From: Xylaria sp. FL1777
Lineage: Eukaryota > Ascomycota > Sordariomycetes > Xylariales > Xylariaceae
Direction of reading: 5' to 3'
NCBI GenBank assembly: GCA_022578965.1
Contig: MU400533.1
Coordinates: forward strand, 248,001-312,000
DNA length: 64,000 nt
Position 1 is the stretch's first letter. Each line of letters begins with the position of its first letter. The notes beneath the pieces were generated by a model. The model did not search any database and was not told where the DNA came from. It saw only the letters and a program-made list of their open reading frames with translations. Made by a program: the position numbers and the translations under genes. Shown piece after piece: positions 36,171 to 48,498 of this stretch.

Positions 36171-38312
36171 ATGCCGCCACTTATCTCGGCGGCTCGGTCG
36201 ACAAGGCTATGGGGACCGCAGGTGCCGATGGCGATGGCGATGGCGATGGCCAAGTCTCAGCAGTATATCGCGCTCGTGCGATGTGCCGCGACGGCAGCCA
36301 CCGCAGCTAGCCATGATATCGCAAAACCCGCCCAGGACTCAGCTCTACCTAGGCGCACATCTGGTCGGCCACTCATAAATGATGCTAAACCCTTCTCGGA
36401 CTTTCTCACCGACACCTTTCACCGGCAGCATGATTATCTACGCATCTCACTCACGGAGAGGTGTAACCTGCGATGTGTTTACTGCATGCCAGAGGAAGGT
36501 GTTCCTCTGTCCCCGCAAAGGGAGCTGCTGACGACACCCGAGATTATCATGCTTTCGTCCCTCTTTGTCTCTCAGGGCGTCACCAAGATCCGCCTCACCG
36601 GTGGCGAGCCAACAGTCAGGAGAGACATCGTACCGTTGATGAAGCAGATCGGGGCCCTCAGGTCTCAAGGGCTTCGGGAATTATGCTTGACAACTAATGG
36701 GTTGGCCTTACATCGCAAGTTAGAAGGCATGATTGAGGCAGGCTTAACCGGTGTTAATCTAAGTCTGGACACACTTGATCCGTGGCAATTTCAAATTATG
36801 ACCAGACGAAAAGGCTTCGATGCAGTCATGAAGAGTATAGAGAAGATCTTGGAGCTCAACAAGCATGGTGCGGGTATCAAGCTAAAGATCAACTCTGTTA
36901 TCATGAGGGGTATCAATGACAGGGAGATCATGCCCTTTGTCGAAATGACACGTGAGAAGGATATCGAGGTAAGGTTCATTGAGTACATGCCATTTGATGG
37001 CAATAAGTGGAATGAGGGCAAGATGTTCAGCTACTCTGAGATGTTGGACCTTATTAAAGGAGAGTACCCGCAACTCGAAAAGGTGGAAGGTCATAAAAAT
37101 GATACGAGCAAGACCTACAAAATTCCAGGCTTTGTCGGCAGTCTCGGTTTCATCACTAGCATGACACACAACTTCTGCGGAACATGTAATCGACTTCGCA
37201 TTACGAGCGACGGAAATCTCAAAGTTTGCCTCTTCGGCAATGCCGAAGTTTCACTGCGAGATATTCTAAGGCAATCTAACAACGGGGAGCCGATTGATGA
37301 GTCAGCCTTCGAAATCATGAAGCAGGTTGAGATGGATAGAAAGCAAGGTCTGAGAGATGGCTCCATACAGCCTAGCCTCGCACCAAATGAGCAAGAGCTC
37401 TTGAGTGTGATCGGCGCGGCTGTAAAGAGAAAGAAGGCAAAACACGCAGGTATTGGCGAACTAGAGCATATGAAGAACCGGCCGATGATCCTGATAGGTG
37501 GGTGAACATCCCTGGCTGTTAGTAAAGACGAAGGAAATCTGCAGACCGAAATTAGGTTTGGCATAGGTTATCCTGTCAGCTCAAGCTTAACGGTTCGTCT
37601 GGCAGATTCTCAGAGCCCGAGATTTGACAGCCGTCTTGGAACCTTACACGAGGACTCCGCGATGGCTCGGATTGTCCGTGGGTCATATCTCTTTGATAGC
37701 CTAATACCACCACCGACTTTGTTAGGTCGTGTACATCTACAACAACTTCGTGGTTTCTCCAGCGTACGCCGGCACCTCGGACGCCAAGCAGACGGAAACA
37801 AGTTGACGCATGTTTCCGAGTCGGGCGCCGCTCACATGGTCTCGATTTCGGATAAAACTCCGACTAGGAGGCTGGCCAAAGCAATTTGCAGTGTTCGATT
37901 TACAGATACGACTGCCTGCCGCCTCATACAGGAGAATCAGATTCAGAAGGGCGATGTTCTAGGCGTGGCGCGTGTTGCTGGAATCATGGCTGCGAAGAGA
38001 ACATCGGACCTCATCCCGCTTTGCCATCCCATTGCACTGTCCAAAGTGACTGTGAACCTTGAAGTTGTACAGGGTCTGGGTGATGCGGGCCGCGTGGACA
38101 TCGAGGCGATTGTTGCTTGTGAAGGCAAGACTGGAGTGGAAATGGAAGCATTGACGGCTGCTTCCACGGCAGCCTTGACTATCTACGACATGTGCAAAGC
38201 GGTGGACAAACGGATGACCATCGAGGGCCTGAAGGTTGTCTTGAAGGAAGGTGGTAAGAGTGGACGATGGATCGATGGCATGCAGGATAGCTCACCGACT
38301 CTAGAGAGCTGA
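36171..38312 (+). CDS. cnxABC: Molybdenum cofactor biosynthesis MoaA-MoaC (cnxABC / MOCS1 type)
   Basis: It catalyses the first step of molybdenum cofactor synthesis, GTP to cyclic pyranopterin monophosphate. The cofactor is needed by nitrate reductase, xanthine dehydrogenase and sulfite oxidase. Spliced form: exons 36171-37497 and 37606-38312, 108-nt intron, 677-residue fusion. The MoaA part is a radical-SAM protein: CxxxCxxC (Cys 98, 102, 105), GGEP at 144-147 and the C-terminal cluster CxxC-x13-C (Cys 336, 339, 353). The N-terminus is Ala/Arg-rich and probably a mitochondrial presequence; it includes a Met-Ala repeat encoded by GATGGC repeats at about 36227-36250. The MoaC part has [24 protein letters not shown] and DMCKA. 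If the intron is retained, translation stops at 37503-37505 and gives a 444-residue MoaA ending [11 protein letters not shown], the Gly-Gly tail needed by MOCS1A. Both products can thus come from one gene. The call is firm; the balance of isoforms is inference. Confidence 0.95.
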
Positions 38313-41300
38313 CATGATCGTTGGCCACTCACCACCACTGAGCTTCGAGCTGATGTGCTCTCTCATGTACCAAGGTTATCAAAGTGCAGCTTTGGCTTTT
38401 CTTATCAAGTCGGAAGACACCAGCATTCTCTTCTAACATCAGAATCAGACCACGTCCACATGTGGTTGTCATTGGCTGGACCAGATGCAAGGCTTCAAGA
38501 TACGACGACCATGTATATAATTGGTTGGAGGGAAAAGAAAAAACCAGTATGAGTAACTTCTCAAAGGCTGGGGTTCCTAGATACGGTACGACACTCATGT
38601 TTCATCAAATATCAGGGCACCCGTCAGGTGCAAGGTGTGACACGGAAAGCATAGACATTTCACAGCAATGGCCTGCCAGATTCGTAGAACATGCGATCCT
38701 TGCACGAGCGGCTGCGTGGTCTACACTACATATAACGATGCCAACCACGCATCGAGGCGTCCATGGGTGTAAGTTGCCGCATCGGGAGCGGGTTTATACT
38801 GACTTGACTACATAAGAGTACCGGTAGTGGAAAGTGAACGATTCAAGATGACACGGGGCTTTTAGATGCTACGTAGGATCTTGAATATAAAGCACGCAGT
38901 ATATCCAGGCATCGTGTACTGCGTACGCCAGGTCGAGACCATCTTGGTATGTGATCGAAAGATTGGTGGAGAGTGGACAGGGTAGGATGCTTGAAAAGTT
39001 CCTCTGTTTGGGATAGCGATCCAGCAGAGGGCCAATTAGGAATGAGCGATAAGGGTGCCACCCTTGGGTCCACTTGGCGTTTGCTCTTTGTCAGGTTCAG
39101 GGTCTTTGGATCTTGTTGTTCCTCATTTAGTTACGTATGCCGTGAACCATGGGTAGGCAAGGTACATCGATTCAGCATCTGTGGAGGAGCCCATTCCTTG
39201 TACCGTATTACCATAATCATCATTGGTGCCCGGACCGGAAATGGTATGTAAAATAGGTTTGGCATGTGCGAGAAGCGGCACGTCCATCCTCTTCAGGTAC
39301 TTTGGACTAGAGTGGTAGGTAGCATAGTACTACGCATGCTGGTAATGGCAATGGTGATGGTGTATGTGGTTGTTTTAGTATAAGACACTTCTCATGCGCA
39401 TAAGGACGAACCCGTCGTGCTATTTGCCCGCCAAATATGCAGCCGTTGGATGCTTGCTTGACCGAGGCCAAGTACTGCGTACGCTCCCTACAACCACTAT
39501 GTACTTACCAGGTAGGTACCTAAGATGGCCTCGGCTAGTGCCCAACCATCGCCCCTATTAGCGGTTTAGAACATCCAATCAGTGCTGGCTTATAGATAAA
39601 CCTGCAGCATAGGGAAGACACTGTGAGGGGACAGTGCTTCTGAAATTACGTACTGTTGCACGCGACATCTTACATAGTACATGTTCGTGAGTCTAGCTTG
39701 TGACGGTGGGTTGATGTTCACCTACTGGTAGCATTCTTACTGGCCTTTTGGCGTGGGTCACGTGGGACCGTCTTAACGTCTTAACGGCGTACGCCTCGAT
39801 GTTTCTAGCTACCTCCAGAAGGTAAGGCAGAGGGATCTGTTATACCGCCTTCTGCCTTTAGTATCGTGGATTCGTCGGAGAACCCGCGATGGCGGGGTTA
39901 CAGAGGAGCTTCGAGGCTACGCAAGAATACTGCGTAAGCCTGGCTAAGACACCCACCCACCTAGACAATGACTAGTGTAGGGCGAGTATCCGTGGTCTGG
40001 AAGAAATCCATGCGTACAGTTATCTAGTAGTAGCCCCGGCATCTAATCCTACGTATCTAGTAGCACTGCTATTATGTAAGTATTGCATGTCATCCCTAGT
40101 TAGTCTATGTGGTCGTGCATGTAATCAAGCACAGAAATAAGAAACCTTTCGCTACCGTACATACATAATTATAGTATCGACTTGAAGAGGTCATATGTAG
40201 AGGGCTTAAGCCTGCTTGTCTGCATGGGTATGGACCTGAAGTTCGCATTATTTACTTACGTAGTAGAATAGGACGATACGAATCCAGCTACCGGTACTGC
40301 CCCGATCTCGGCGCTACCGATGGCAAAATTCATAATGTGTACGACTTGCCACAAGTGTAAAAGCCTCTCAAGTCTTAGCAGAGACCAGGCGAACTTGGCT
40401 TCTATGCCCACCTACATACGTTGGTATGTGAATACTGTATGTACTACCGGTACTGTGCAGCAATTGTAGCCCATCTCTGCATGTACATACTACGTAGGTA
40501 AGTACATACAGTAGTTATAAGATGTGACGGAAGATCGATGATATACCACTAGATGCAACGGCGAGATGACGTGCACAGGTAGCGTTTTGAGGGGCTGTAA
40601 TCCCTTACTGCGTAGGTACCGTACGGTAGGAGATAAGCATCAAAAGCTGAAGCATTATTCGAAGCACAAATGACGAGGTGAGGTTGACCGCCCTTTACAG
40701 TATTTCCCTCTTATGTGTAGTAGGCGCGCATTATTGTGGTGGGCAATGACTAGAAGGTATCATATAGCCGCCACCTCGATGAAATACACTGTATTGAAGT
40801 AGTGTGGATACGGTAGCTCTGGTGGTTTTAGCACGGTGCAGATGCTAATGCCAAGGGAATACCCACCAGTCCACTATTTTCTACTGGCAGAGTTACTATA
40901 CTAAGAAGGCAATAGGTTAGGTGGGCTACCAAGGTACTAGGTAGTATGCATTGTAGAGGAGCGCAGATGTACTAAATTGCATTTGGCAATCAGTACTACC
41001 TCCCGGGACCAGATAGCCACATCAGTAACATAGAGCCCGTTGCGGAGGTACCACCGTTATAATGCCTTATCAATAGGGAGCCTCCCTCCGAACGCATCGT
41101 GAATCTGGTCAGTGTCGTGTGCTACTTACACCTATTATTTTATTTATCCCGTCTGCCGCCACCATACACCCACTTCTCGGAGAAGTGGTGCCCTCGAACT
41201 TCTTCATGGCCTAACGACGTATTTTACCCTTACCCTCCATCGTCCATCATCCATTATCCATTTTAGGCTTTCCCCAATAGTCGGCGACATCTCTTTCCTC

Positions 41301-41935
41301 GGCTCGCCGACATCTCACGCTGTTGTCAGCCACCACCGCTTAAAGACGTGGCTGAAAGGTACCCGAAGAGGGTTGGCTATATCATTTTCCGCGCGCAGCA
41401 TCGGCCTACTAGCTTAGCTTAACTCACCTCAACGTCAAGTTCAGTGTCACGCGAACTGAAGCTGGCACAGCCGAGTCAGAGCGGCGAGTGTCTAGCTTGC
41501 GGTCGACAGCCACGACGCTGAGCCCGAACGAGACCCCGTTGGAAGACTAAGCAATTCCCGGGTTGGTTTGCCCGATTACTGTCTTGGCCGGAGCGGCTAC
41601 TCGAGGCTTTGTGCTTGTCTCGCTAAGCTCCAAGAGGGCGGGCAACTCAGAAGGACTAGATAGACAGCTTGTCGTGCGATTCCCTTGCTGTTCCTGTGGC
41701 TGTTTTCCCTCAGATCGGCCGAATCACATCGCGTCGCATCCTGCGCGCAATCTAGCTTCTCCAATACTAATTTTTCGGTTTTATTCCAGCAACGCCATTC
41801 GCCGACGGCCAATAAGCCTCCCGGACATCTGCTTGGTCATTTTGGCCCTCCTTGCAAGTGTAATCAACCTTCTTGTCAAATCTGCAGACGAATACGGAGC
41901 AACCGCGACTTCAATCGCATAACCCAAAAGGGGGG
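38313..41935. other. Gene-free region with motif cluster and FYVE-gene leader
   Basis: I see no supported gene. The section from 38.9 to 40.7 kb is dense in short motifs: four exact TACTGCGTA copies and many TACCTAC/GTAGGTA. From about 41.1 kb to the FYVE gene start the plus strand is CT-rich with short open frames (at most 124 codons, overlapping). This probably represents the promoter and a long 5' leader of that gene. Confidence 0.55.
38917..40614. repeat. Cluster of four TACTGCGTA motifs
   Basis: Exact copies are at 38917-38925, 39473-39481, 39928-39936 and 40606-40614, all on the plus strand. A near copy, CACGCAGTA, is just upstream at about 38893. Eight further exact copies are elsewhere between genes: plus strand 22590, 35791, 48206, 57901 and 63916; minus strand (read as TACGCAGTA) 7550, 44464 and 63068. 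No function is known to me. Confidence 0.7.
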
Positions 41936-42926
41936 ATGGCGACGGACTTCATCATGCCGAGGCTGGCCGATGCACAACCTTCGCACTACTTCCAGCACCA
42001 GCCGGAGTCGCATGCTTATGCGCCTACACAATTACCAGATCATGCGCCTAGACAGGTAGCCCAAGGTTACCAGTCCGGGCAGGTCTCTCCCCTGAGCTCC
42101 AACAATGGTTCCCCCACATCCCCCAAACCATATCATCGTCAACGGTTACGCCCAATGTACATGCCTGCTGTTTTGCGACCGAATGAGCACCCTTACAAGC
42201 GACACCACAGTAACAAGCACGAGGGTGAGCCACTGACCCCAGGGCAAGATGACGATCGACCTATGTCTTCTGCCAATAGCTTTATAAGCTTGCCCGGCTT
42301 GGGAGGCTGGGGCCGCCTAACTCGACGGTCTACGGGCGATAGTGAAGAGCACACGGAAAGCGAATGGAATTTAGATCTATTTCCTAAGCCGACGGCACCA
42401 CCCACGCGGCTCCATTGGAAGGTATGCTTCAACCCTGAATCGTTTCTCATGTGTAGCCCGATACCACATGTAGGATATGGCATCGATGCATCGGGTACTA
42501 CTACGACTACTATCAAGAGCAGCAGCTAACGTGACCTTTTAGCCTGACCCGGAAGCCCAAATTTGTGACGAGCCCTCCTGTTTGCGCCACTTCAACTACT
42601 GGACAAGGCGGCATCATTGCAGAAAGTGTGGGAATATCTTCTGCGATCTACACTCTACCTTCGCAGTCCCGCTCGATCAAGATGCAAACTACAATCCCAG
42701 GGGGACAATCAGCCGAGCATGTGCGCATTGCTACTCCGAATTCCGGGCGTGGCGTAGTAGAACGAACAGTCAAGCATCCAGTGACGACTCATCTGTGAAG
42801 CAAATTTCCCAGACAGCACCGTCAAGCCCTATTATTACGACGCCAACTGGAACAGTTCCCCAAGCTCCACATCCGGCTGAGGTCGCCATGAGTGTGCCTC
42901 GAGATTGGAACTGGAGCACATTTTGA
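41936..42926 (+). CDS. FYVE zinc-finger protein
   Basis: Two exons, 41936-42421 and 42543-42926, with a 121-nt intron; the product is 289 residues. The N-terminal 150 residues are Pro/Ser/His-rich and probably disordered, with a conserved-looking RPMYMPAVLRPNEHP. The FYVE finger begins at the splice junction (HWK | PDPEAQICDEPSC). It carries the signature RRHHCRKCG, then CDLH and the final CAHC pair in RACAHCYSEF. Such fingers bind phosphatidylinositol 3-phosphate and place proteins on endosomes or the vacuole; that is family knowledge. The sixth ligand position shows CxxH where most FYVE fingers have CxxC. The finger is followed by a Ser/Thr/Pro-rich tail. The ATG at 41936 is the first in frame. 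Reading through the intron would end the protein early without the complete finger, so splicing is required. Confidence 0.85.
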
Positions 42927-45354
42927 ATAATTGCACTCCGGACTAGCACGCACATATTGGTTGGTTGCTTTTGGTGTGGAGTGTCAGCACCTTCCTCTGA
43001 GTGCGATCACCATCTTGCCGGATTTAATCCCCTCCCGATTTCAGGCCAACTCGGCTGCGTAATTATTTGCGAAGCAGCGCTTGACCGCAGTAATGACTCC
43101 CCCCTGTCACGAAATTAATGATCCTTTTACACGGAGGAATAGGGGATATATGAACGTTATGCACGAAGTAATACATGGCATTAGAGTGGAGGAACTTTAT
43201 TGGATTTCCTTACCGTGTCATGATACCCAATGAAAGGCCAATTCACGGATTGGTCGTGGAGAGCGAGGTATAGATTTAGGGGTTGTCTTATCACATAGTG
43301 TGGCAAATTTGTTTTCAATCTGGCTGATGGATAGACGGTTAAGGAACATGGGCGGCGTTTGGGGTCTTAACTATAGCATGGACAAATGCTTACGAGACTC
43401 AGTGTTTTGATTCATTGGCACTCATTGCTACGCTCAGCCTGGATATATTAGGCGGTATGAGCAGCCATCTGCGACCTGCGAATATAGAACACAGGAACGC
43501 TAATGAAAGAGTTAATAATATCTATCACTTTGCGTCTTATTTGGCTTGGGTATTAGATATATGATATGTATGAAGTGGCAATCTCCCACTACTTTGATGC
43601 GCAGCAGTATCCCTATCTATGCGTAGGAGTCTAATTCTTATACCAAATAAAACTCGAAACACAGTTTGTTCGTCTTCCCCCAGCCCCTAATTGACCCGAT
43701 AAATAAAATTATTACTGAATCTGTCAGAAGTATTCAAATACAACTCAAGAAAATTGTTATAGAGTGCGTATAACTTCAAAGACGTAAGCTCTTTCTGCCC
43801 TACTCTCTTAAACTCAACTCCTTGGCCACTTATACAACTTCACCCAACGGGGTCCGCCAGTTACAGAAGTGGCCATTTACCTGCCCTTGCTTTTATGTCT
43901 TGTCCCTGCGTATTCCCTACCTGCCTACCTACCTACCTATATAATTTTCTTATCCCACGGTTTACCTCCCACCTGGTTTACAATGTCTAGCAAGGATCAT
44001 CCCACCAGCCCATGAATGCATAGAAGAAAAGCGACAGACCTAATTATTCCGAATCGAAAATTGCAGCATAAGTATGCATGCATGTGCGTTATGTGTGTAT
44101 GTATGCGCATATATATACACACGTGTATACAGCTGAAGCCTCCAGGAGTCGTCTCAAGAAGCAACCCCGTATCAACAAGCGATCGCGTGGTTTTCGAGGG
44201 GGACATGACATCAATTTAGTGGATCGCCCACGCGTCGTCGCAGAAGGTGCCGGGGCAGACCATGTATGTATGTGTATGGAATGGAAGCCCTCGTGGAAGG
44301 CCGGCGCCGCCCTGCGAGTTGGTGTCTGTGCTCGGTTTACTGAACCGATTTTTAATCGCCGTGAATCAATATTGCCGGGATCATCCAGCAGCACACATGG
44401 CTTGATTTCGCGGGTAGCGGCAGCGCAAGTATGGGCTGTCAGGGGATCTCGTCTACATGCGCATACGCAGTAAGTACTTGCACCAGGACATGCCTGATTA
44501 CGATTATTGGCGAAACCGCGGCGGGGAAATCTACTTATTTACTTATGTCCCCTGAGGAAGATCGTACGGGAGATGGAGACGGGAAGACAAGGGGGGAGAC
44601 ATGGACTCCATACTCCTCGCTAGAATCCCTTCGACCGCTGCGCAGGTAAGTATATGTATGCGGGCGTTTCTCTGGGGCATGGGTAGATGTGCAGAACAGA
44701 ACAGCGGACATCCTATCAACTAACTATACTATGATAATGATTGATTCTATTAGAGATGTCTCATCTATGGGGCCTACAATACTGCCCGAATGGTAATAAA
44801 GGGACGTTAGGAAACACGTTTGCCATGTTTTCCTTGCTTCTTCAGGGAGATTAGGGTGGACTCGATATTCTACGACTAGAACTTATGCAGTGCTTAATGT
44901 GTTCACCATGCGTAAGCCCTTTGCAGCGCTTCTTATATAATAAGAAAGCGAGTTGAGTGGAATTATCACCTCTGCGGTACTAATAAATAGACACTGATTA
45001 ATCCGAGGCTACAAAAGTCAGGTTTAGATCTTGATAGAAAGAGGAGTTACGCTTTGGGTTATGTTTTCATAAAGGGTGAAACGGTAAAGTCTCAATAGTC
45101 CAGTCCAGACATTAGGTCTACCTATCTATCACGTATTGATACAGTGCATTCCCTCGTAAGGCACAATGATCTCATAAGCCTGGCGTTACCTACCGGATGA
45201 CTCCTTCCATGATTCTTGGAACGGCATTTTCCTACTCCTGAACTCCGTGACCCTCGTAACCTTTCTGATGCAATATCCGATTCTTATTATTTATGACCAG
45301 GACTCAGATCCACTCGTTCACATCATTTCAAAATTCAAATTGGGAACCACGCCG
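42927..45354. other. Intergenic region (2.4 kb)
   Basis: I see no supported gene; this is a convergent interval between the FYVE gene and the elongase gene. It contains a (CTAC)n run around 43924-43939, an alternating ATGT/TATA purine-pyrimidine stretch at about 44075-44125, and one TACGCAGTA at 44464-44472. Open frames are at most 131 codons and overlap on both strands. Confidence 0.55.
43924..43939. repeat. (CTAC)n microsatellite
   Basis: Short run of CTAC units, the densest example of the TACCTAC motif scattered through the intergenic DNA here. Confidence 0.8.
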
Positions 45355-46701
45355 TTAGTTCTTCCTCTTCCCATGAGCCTTCACACCGTTGGCCTCGGTG
45401 GTACCACTTGACTCGTCACTATCTTCCATTATAACACCCTCGTTGCTCTCGCCGTACATTTCACGCTCGATTCCACGGGCAGCATCCCAGCTTGCCTTCT
45501 CAGCCAAGACAGCATTGCTGCGGCGCCGGTCAGTCTTCGCCCGAGCAACCTCAGCCTTGCTTCGGCGGAGATAGCTTGTGACGAAGAATGACATGAACAA
45601 GTACGTGAGAGGAGCAAGATAAGATACGTTTAACCAGATAGCGAACGTCTGGCCGGTTGTACCAACACAGTCCACCTTGTGGTACTTTGTCCCGGTACCG
45701 GCGCTCTGTACAGGCACAAGATACGAAATGAAGGAGTGAACCATGGCCGCTGAAGCACCGATTATAAACTGCGAGATTTGCAGCGAGGTGAGGGAGCGCT
45801 TGATTAGAGTGGGTACCCGAATGTTGAAAGCGGTCACTGTGTAGTAGGTATACTATAAACTCATTAGGCGTTATTCGATGTGGAGAAAAGACGAATACAA
45901 ACTTACCATGAGTGAGTGGATAGCGGAGTTGAAGAACACAAAGATCCAAATAGGCGCAGACATGTAACGCATACCAGCCCACATCGCCATCATGGCACCG
46001 GCGTGATGATAGGTCTGCAGGGTTGAGCTGAACTTGCCCTTGGCGAGGATAATAAGGGTGTCGAAGACCTCGTAGAATTTGCTGATGTAGAAAAGCCAGC
46101 CGTAGAAAGCAAGACCATTGTTCCAAAGTCGGCCACTCTGCTCTCGGCTTGGGGAGCCCTCAATGCCTGATAATGAACTCCACGTCTTGGATGCTAGGTT
46201 GTACGTTTGCGCGTTCTTCAGGCCAGGAGGACCGTTCATTTTGCAGAAGCTATCGATAGTAGCGGCCCAGCCATCAGGGCCGTTAGGGTTGACGATTGTA
46301 TTTTGAAGCCCCCTCAACATGCCATACCAGGTCCAAGCTGAATATACAGCTAGGAATATGTTATGCAGAACGACGAACACATGGAAGGCTTTGGTTTTGC
46401 TGATTGCCCAGGGTTTCTTGCCAGTGGACTTGTTGTAGGCGTTGAGAGCCTTGGCGGTTACCGCATAGACGGCGGCAACTGTGATGGGAACCTTGGGATC
46501 TAACGCTGCCGTGTACCATTTTTCCGGTATCGTGAAGAGATAACCGAAGTGAGGCGGAGGGATAGGTTGGGGATCAGAGTATGGGGGCAACTTGAAAAGG
46601 CTTGTCGCGGGATACGACGCAAATACGATGGGAGTCGCCATCGTTTCGGTAATAAGGCTTGATTCTAGACGGTCTAATGCCGTTGTTCCTTGTGTGCTCA
46701 A
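45355..46701 (-). CDS. ELO-family very-long-chain fatty acid elongase
   Basis: Two exons, 46701-45907 and 45852-45355, with a 53-nt intron; the product is 430 residues (410 if Met 21 is used). ELO enzymes condense malonyl-CoA with an acyl-CoA in the ER membrane, the first step of fatty acid elongation. Several hydrophobic segments are visible from about residue 72 to 370. The family motif KxxExxDT is KFYEVFDT at 208-215. The active-site box reads LQTYHH (229-233 is QTYHH), that is QxxHH rather than HxxHH; from memory this variant occurs in PUFA-type elongases of fungi and plants. The C-terminus is charged, with a Lys/Arg-rich end (GKRKN), consistent with ER retention. At 430 residues it is longer than yeast Elo proteins (about 310-350), with an inserted loop near 140-195. 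The acyl-chain specificity cannot be told. Confidence 0.88.
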
Positions 46702-47454
46702 GACGGATACTGTCGACGAATAAAGGTGAGCCCTCTCGCAACCTCGTATCCGAAGCGTGTCCGTCGAGTTGGCACGGTTTGCTCAGCCTCGAGAGACGGC
46801 AATAGTTAAAGTTGAAGTAACAAGACACAGCGATCCTCGTAAGGCCAGATTCCGTAAAGCCAGGTTCTTGTTGGTTCAAGATATACCTATGAGGACAGAG
46901 GAGAGAGAAGGGAAGAGGGAGGAGGGAGGAGAAGACCGGGAGGGACAGAGAAGATAGACGCCGAAAGGGTTGGCAAAGCAAAAACAAATTATGGCCTTTA
47001 GGACTGAGCACAGGGAGGTAAATACCCTCAAGAGCAACAAAGGACAATAGAGAGATAGATATCGACTAGCCTTGGGTATTTCCCGCCAATCTGGTCTATG
47101 CCTTATGTAACTGTTCGTAACTGTACCTACCCCAGACCGATTCTACTAGGAAGAAAAGGGAAGAAGCCGCGGCTAGGGGGGTTTGGCCGTGGATTTAGAT
47201 CGTCGGGATCTGGGAACCCTACGGGTTGTGTGCATTGTCTTGCCGTTTCGGAATGCCATGATAGGATATTGTGAGTTGACACTGAGTAATCTGTTGTGTG
47301 AGTGTTGTGTAGATACAGTACCCAACAGTTGAACTTGAAGAAGAGACTGGGTCAAGGAGACTGTGATATCATTGGGCGTCAGGGATCACAGCTGCAGCAT
47401 GCAGGTCCGCCAGAAATTGTGCTGTGGGCAGTACTGTGGGGAAGGGATTAGCGG

Positions 47455-47496
47455 CCAATGAGGGGCAGGGCATCTCTATTCGGCTTTTCAGCCAAT
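47455..47496 (+). promoter_or_regulatory. Pair of CCAAT boxes
   Basis: CCAAT occurs at 47455-47459 and 47492-47496, 37 bases apart in the same orientation, about 770 bases upstream of the elongase start. They could serve that gene if its leader is long. Confidence 0.3.
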
Positions 47497-48474
47497 CAAA
47501 GCTGTTCGCCCGAGCCTCGAATCTCCCGGTCCTCCGCGGGCTGCGAGTCTGTCTTCGTTTGCCATGTTACACCAGGTAGTTTACCGCGGTCCGAATTTCT
47601 CCTTCGCTCTTTTTTTTTTCTTCTTCTCCGAATTTGAAGTACCGTGTATCTATCTAGTTACCTACCCAATGTTCCGGATGTGAACCGTCTACCTCGAGAC
47701 AGGTAGGTAGAATTGTCGCCGAATAACGAGGATATGCCCGGAGCAGAACCCGGAGCTACATTGCCATTACTACATATTTACATGGAGATACCTAAGTATT
47801 AAGTACCCACGCCTAGAGCCGCGCCGAGGCCCAACAATCCGGTATGGACCTACCAAGTGGCTGTTGGAGCTGTAGGTTACCACTCTATCTGCGGCCCCTA
47901 TCACACGTGCGTGATGTTGTACATTCATCATCGTTCGTAAGTCATAGATAAGTAGCTGCAGGCATATAGTTGAATCTCCGTAATTATTATGGCAGCGCGA
48001 CTATTTCTCTAAAAATAACAGTGCCACGAGTAGGCGTCTTAGTCCTCGTATGCTGTGTATAGCCTACCTGGAAAATGTCAATATACAGAATTTATCACAT
48101 GTGATACTACTCATTGCATTAGGTAATGAATCTCACGTCGTGCGGGTCTCTTTTAGCGGGAGACCTCGCTATCCGAGGCTCACGGGAGCCCCAGTCGAGC
48201 TTTAATACTGCGTACTATCAGGTAGGATATCAGGTAGGAATAGGAATAGACGGAAGACCGGCAACTAAGTAGTTGACATCTTCTAGGTCTTCACACACTA
48301 GGTAGGCTATCCTTTAGCGGTGAGGAGGGCAAACACTAAGAAGAATTTTTAGTTACCGATACATCTGCACCTATATACACTAGTCACCTCTGGAATGAGG
48401 GGTACTGAATTTTGTTGGGAACTCGACAGACATTTTACGCGTCTCCAAACACAACTATACAAGCATGAAGCAGC

Positions 48475-48498
48475 TATATATATATATATATATATATA
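48475..48498. repeat. (TA)12 microsatellite
   Basis: Twelve uninterrupted TA units in gene-free DNA. Copy number is likely to vary between strains. Confidence 0.9.

Noticed and set aside
37662..38312. MoaC as a separate gene starting at the ATG at 37662
   Set aside because: The exon from 37606 continues in frame upstream of that ATG and joins MoaA in the correct phase. A separate MoaC would need internal initiation on the unspliced transcript, which is possible but not the default reading.
44075..44125. Alternating ATGT/TATA tract as a CRISPR or tandem-repeat array
   Set aside because: There are no regular repeat-spacer units; it is an irregular purine-pyrimidine stretch.
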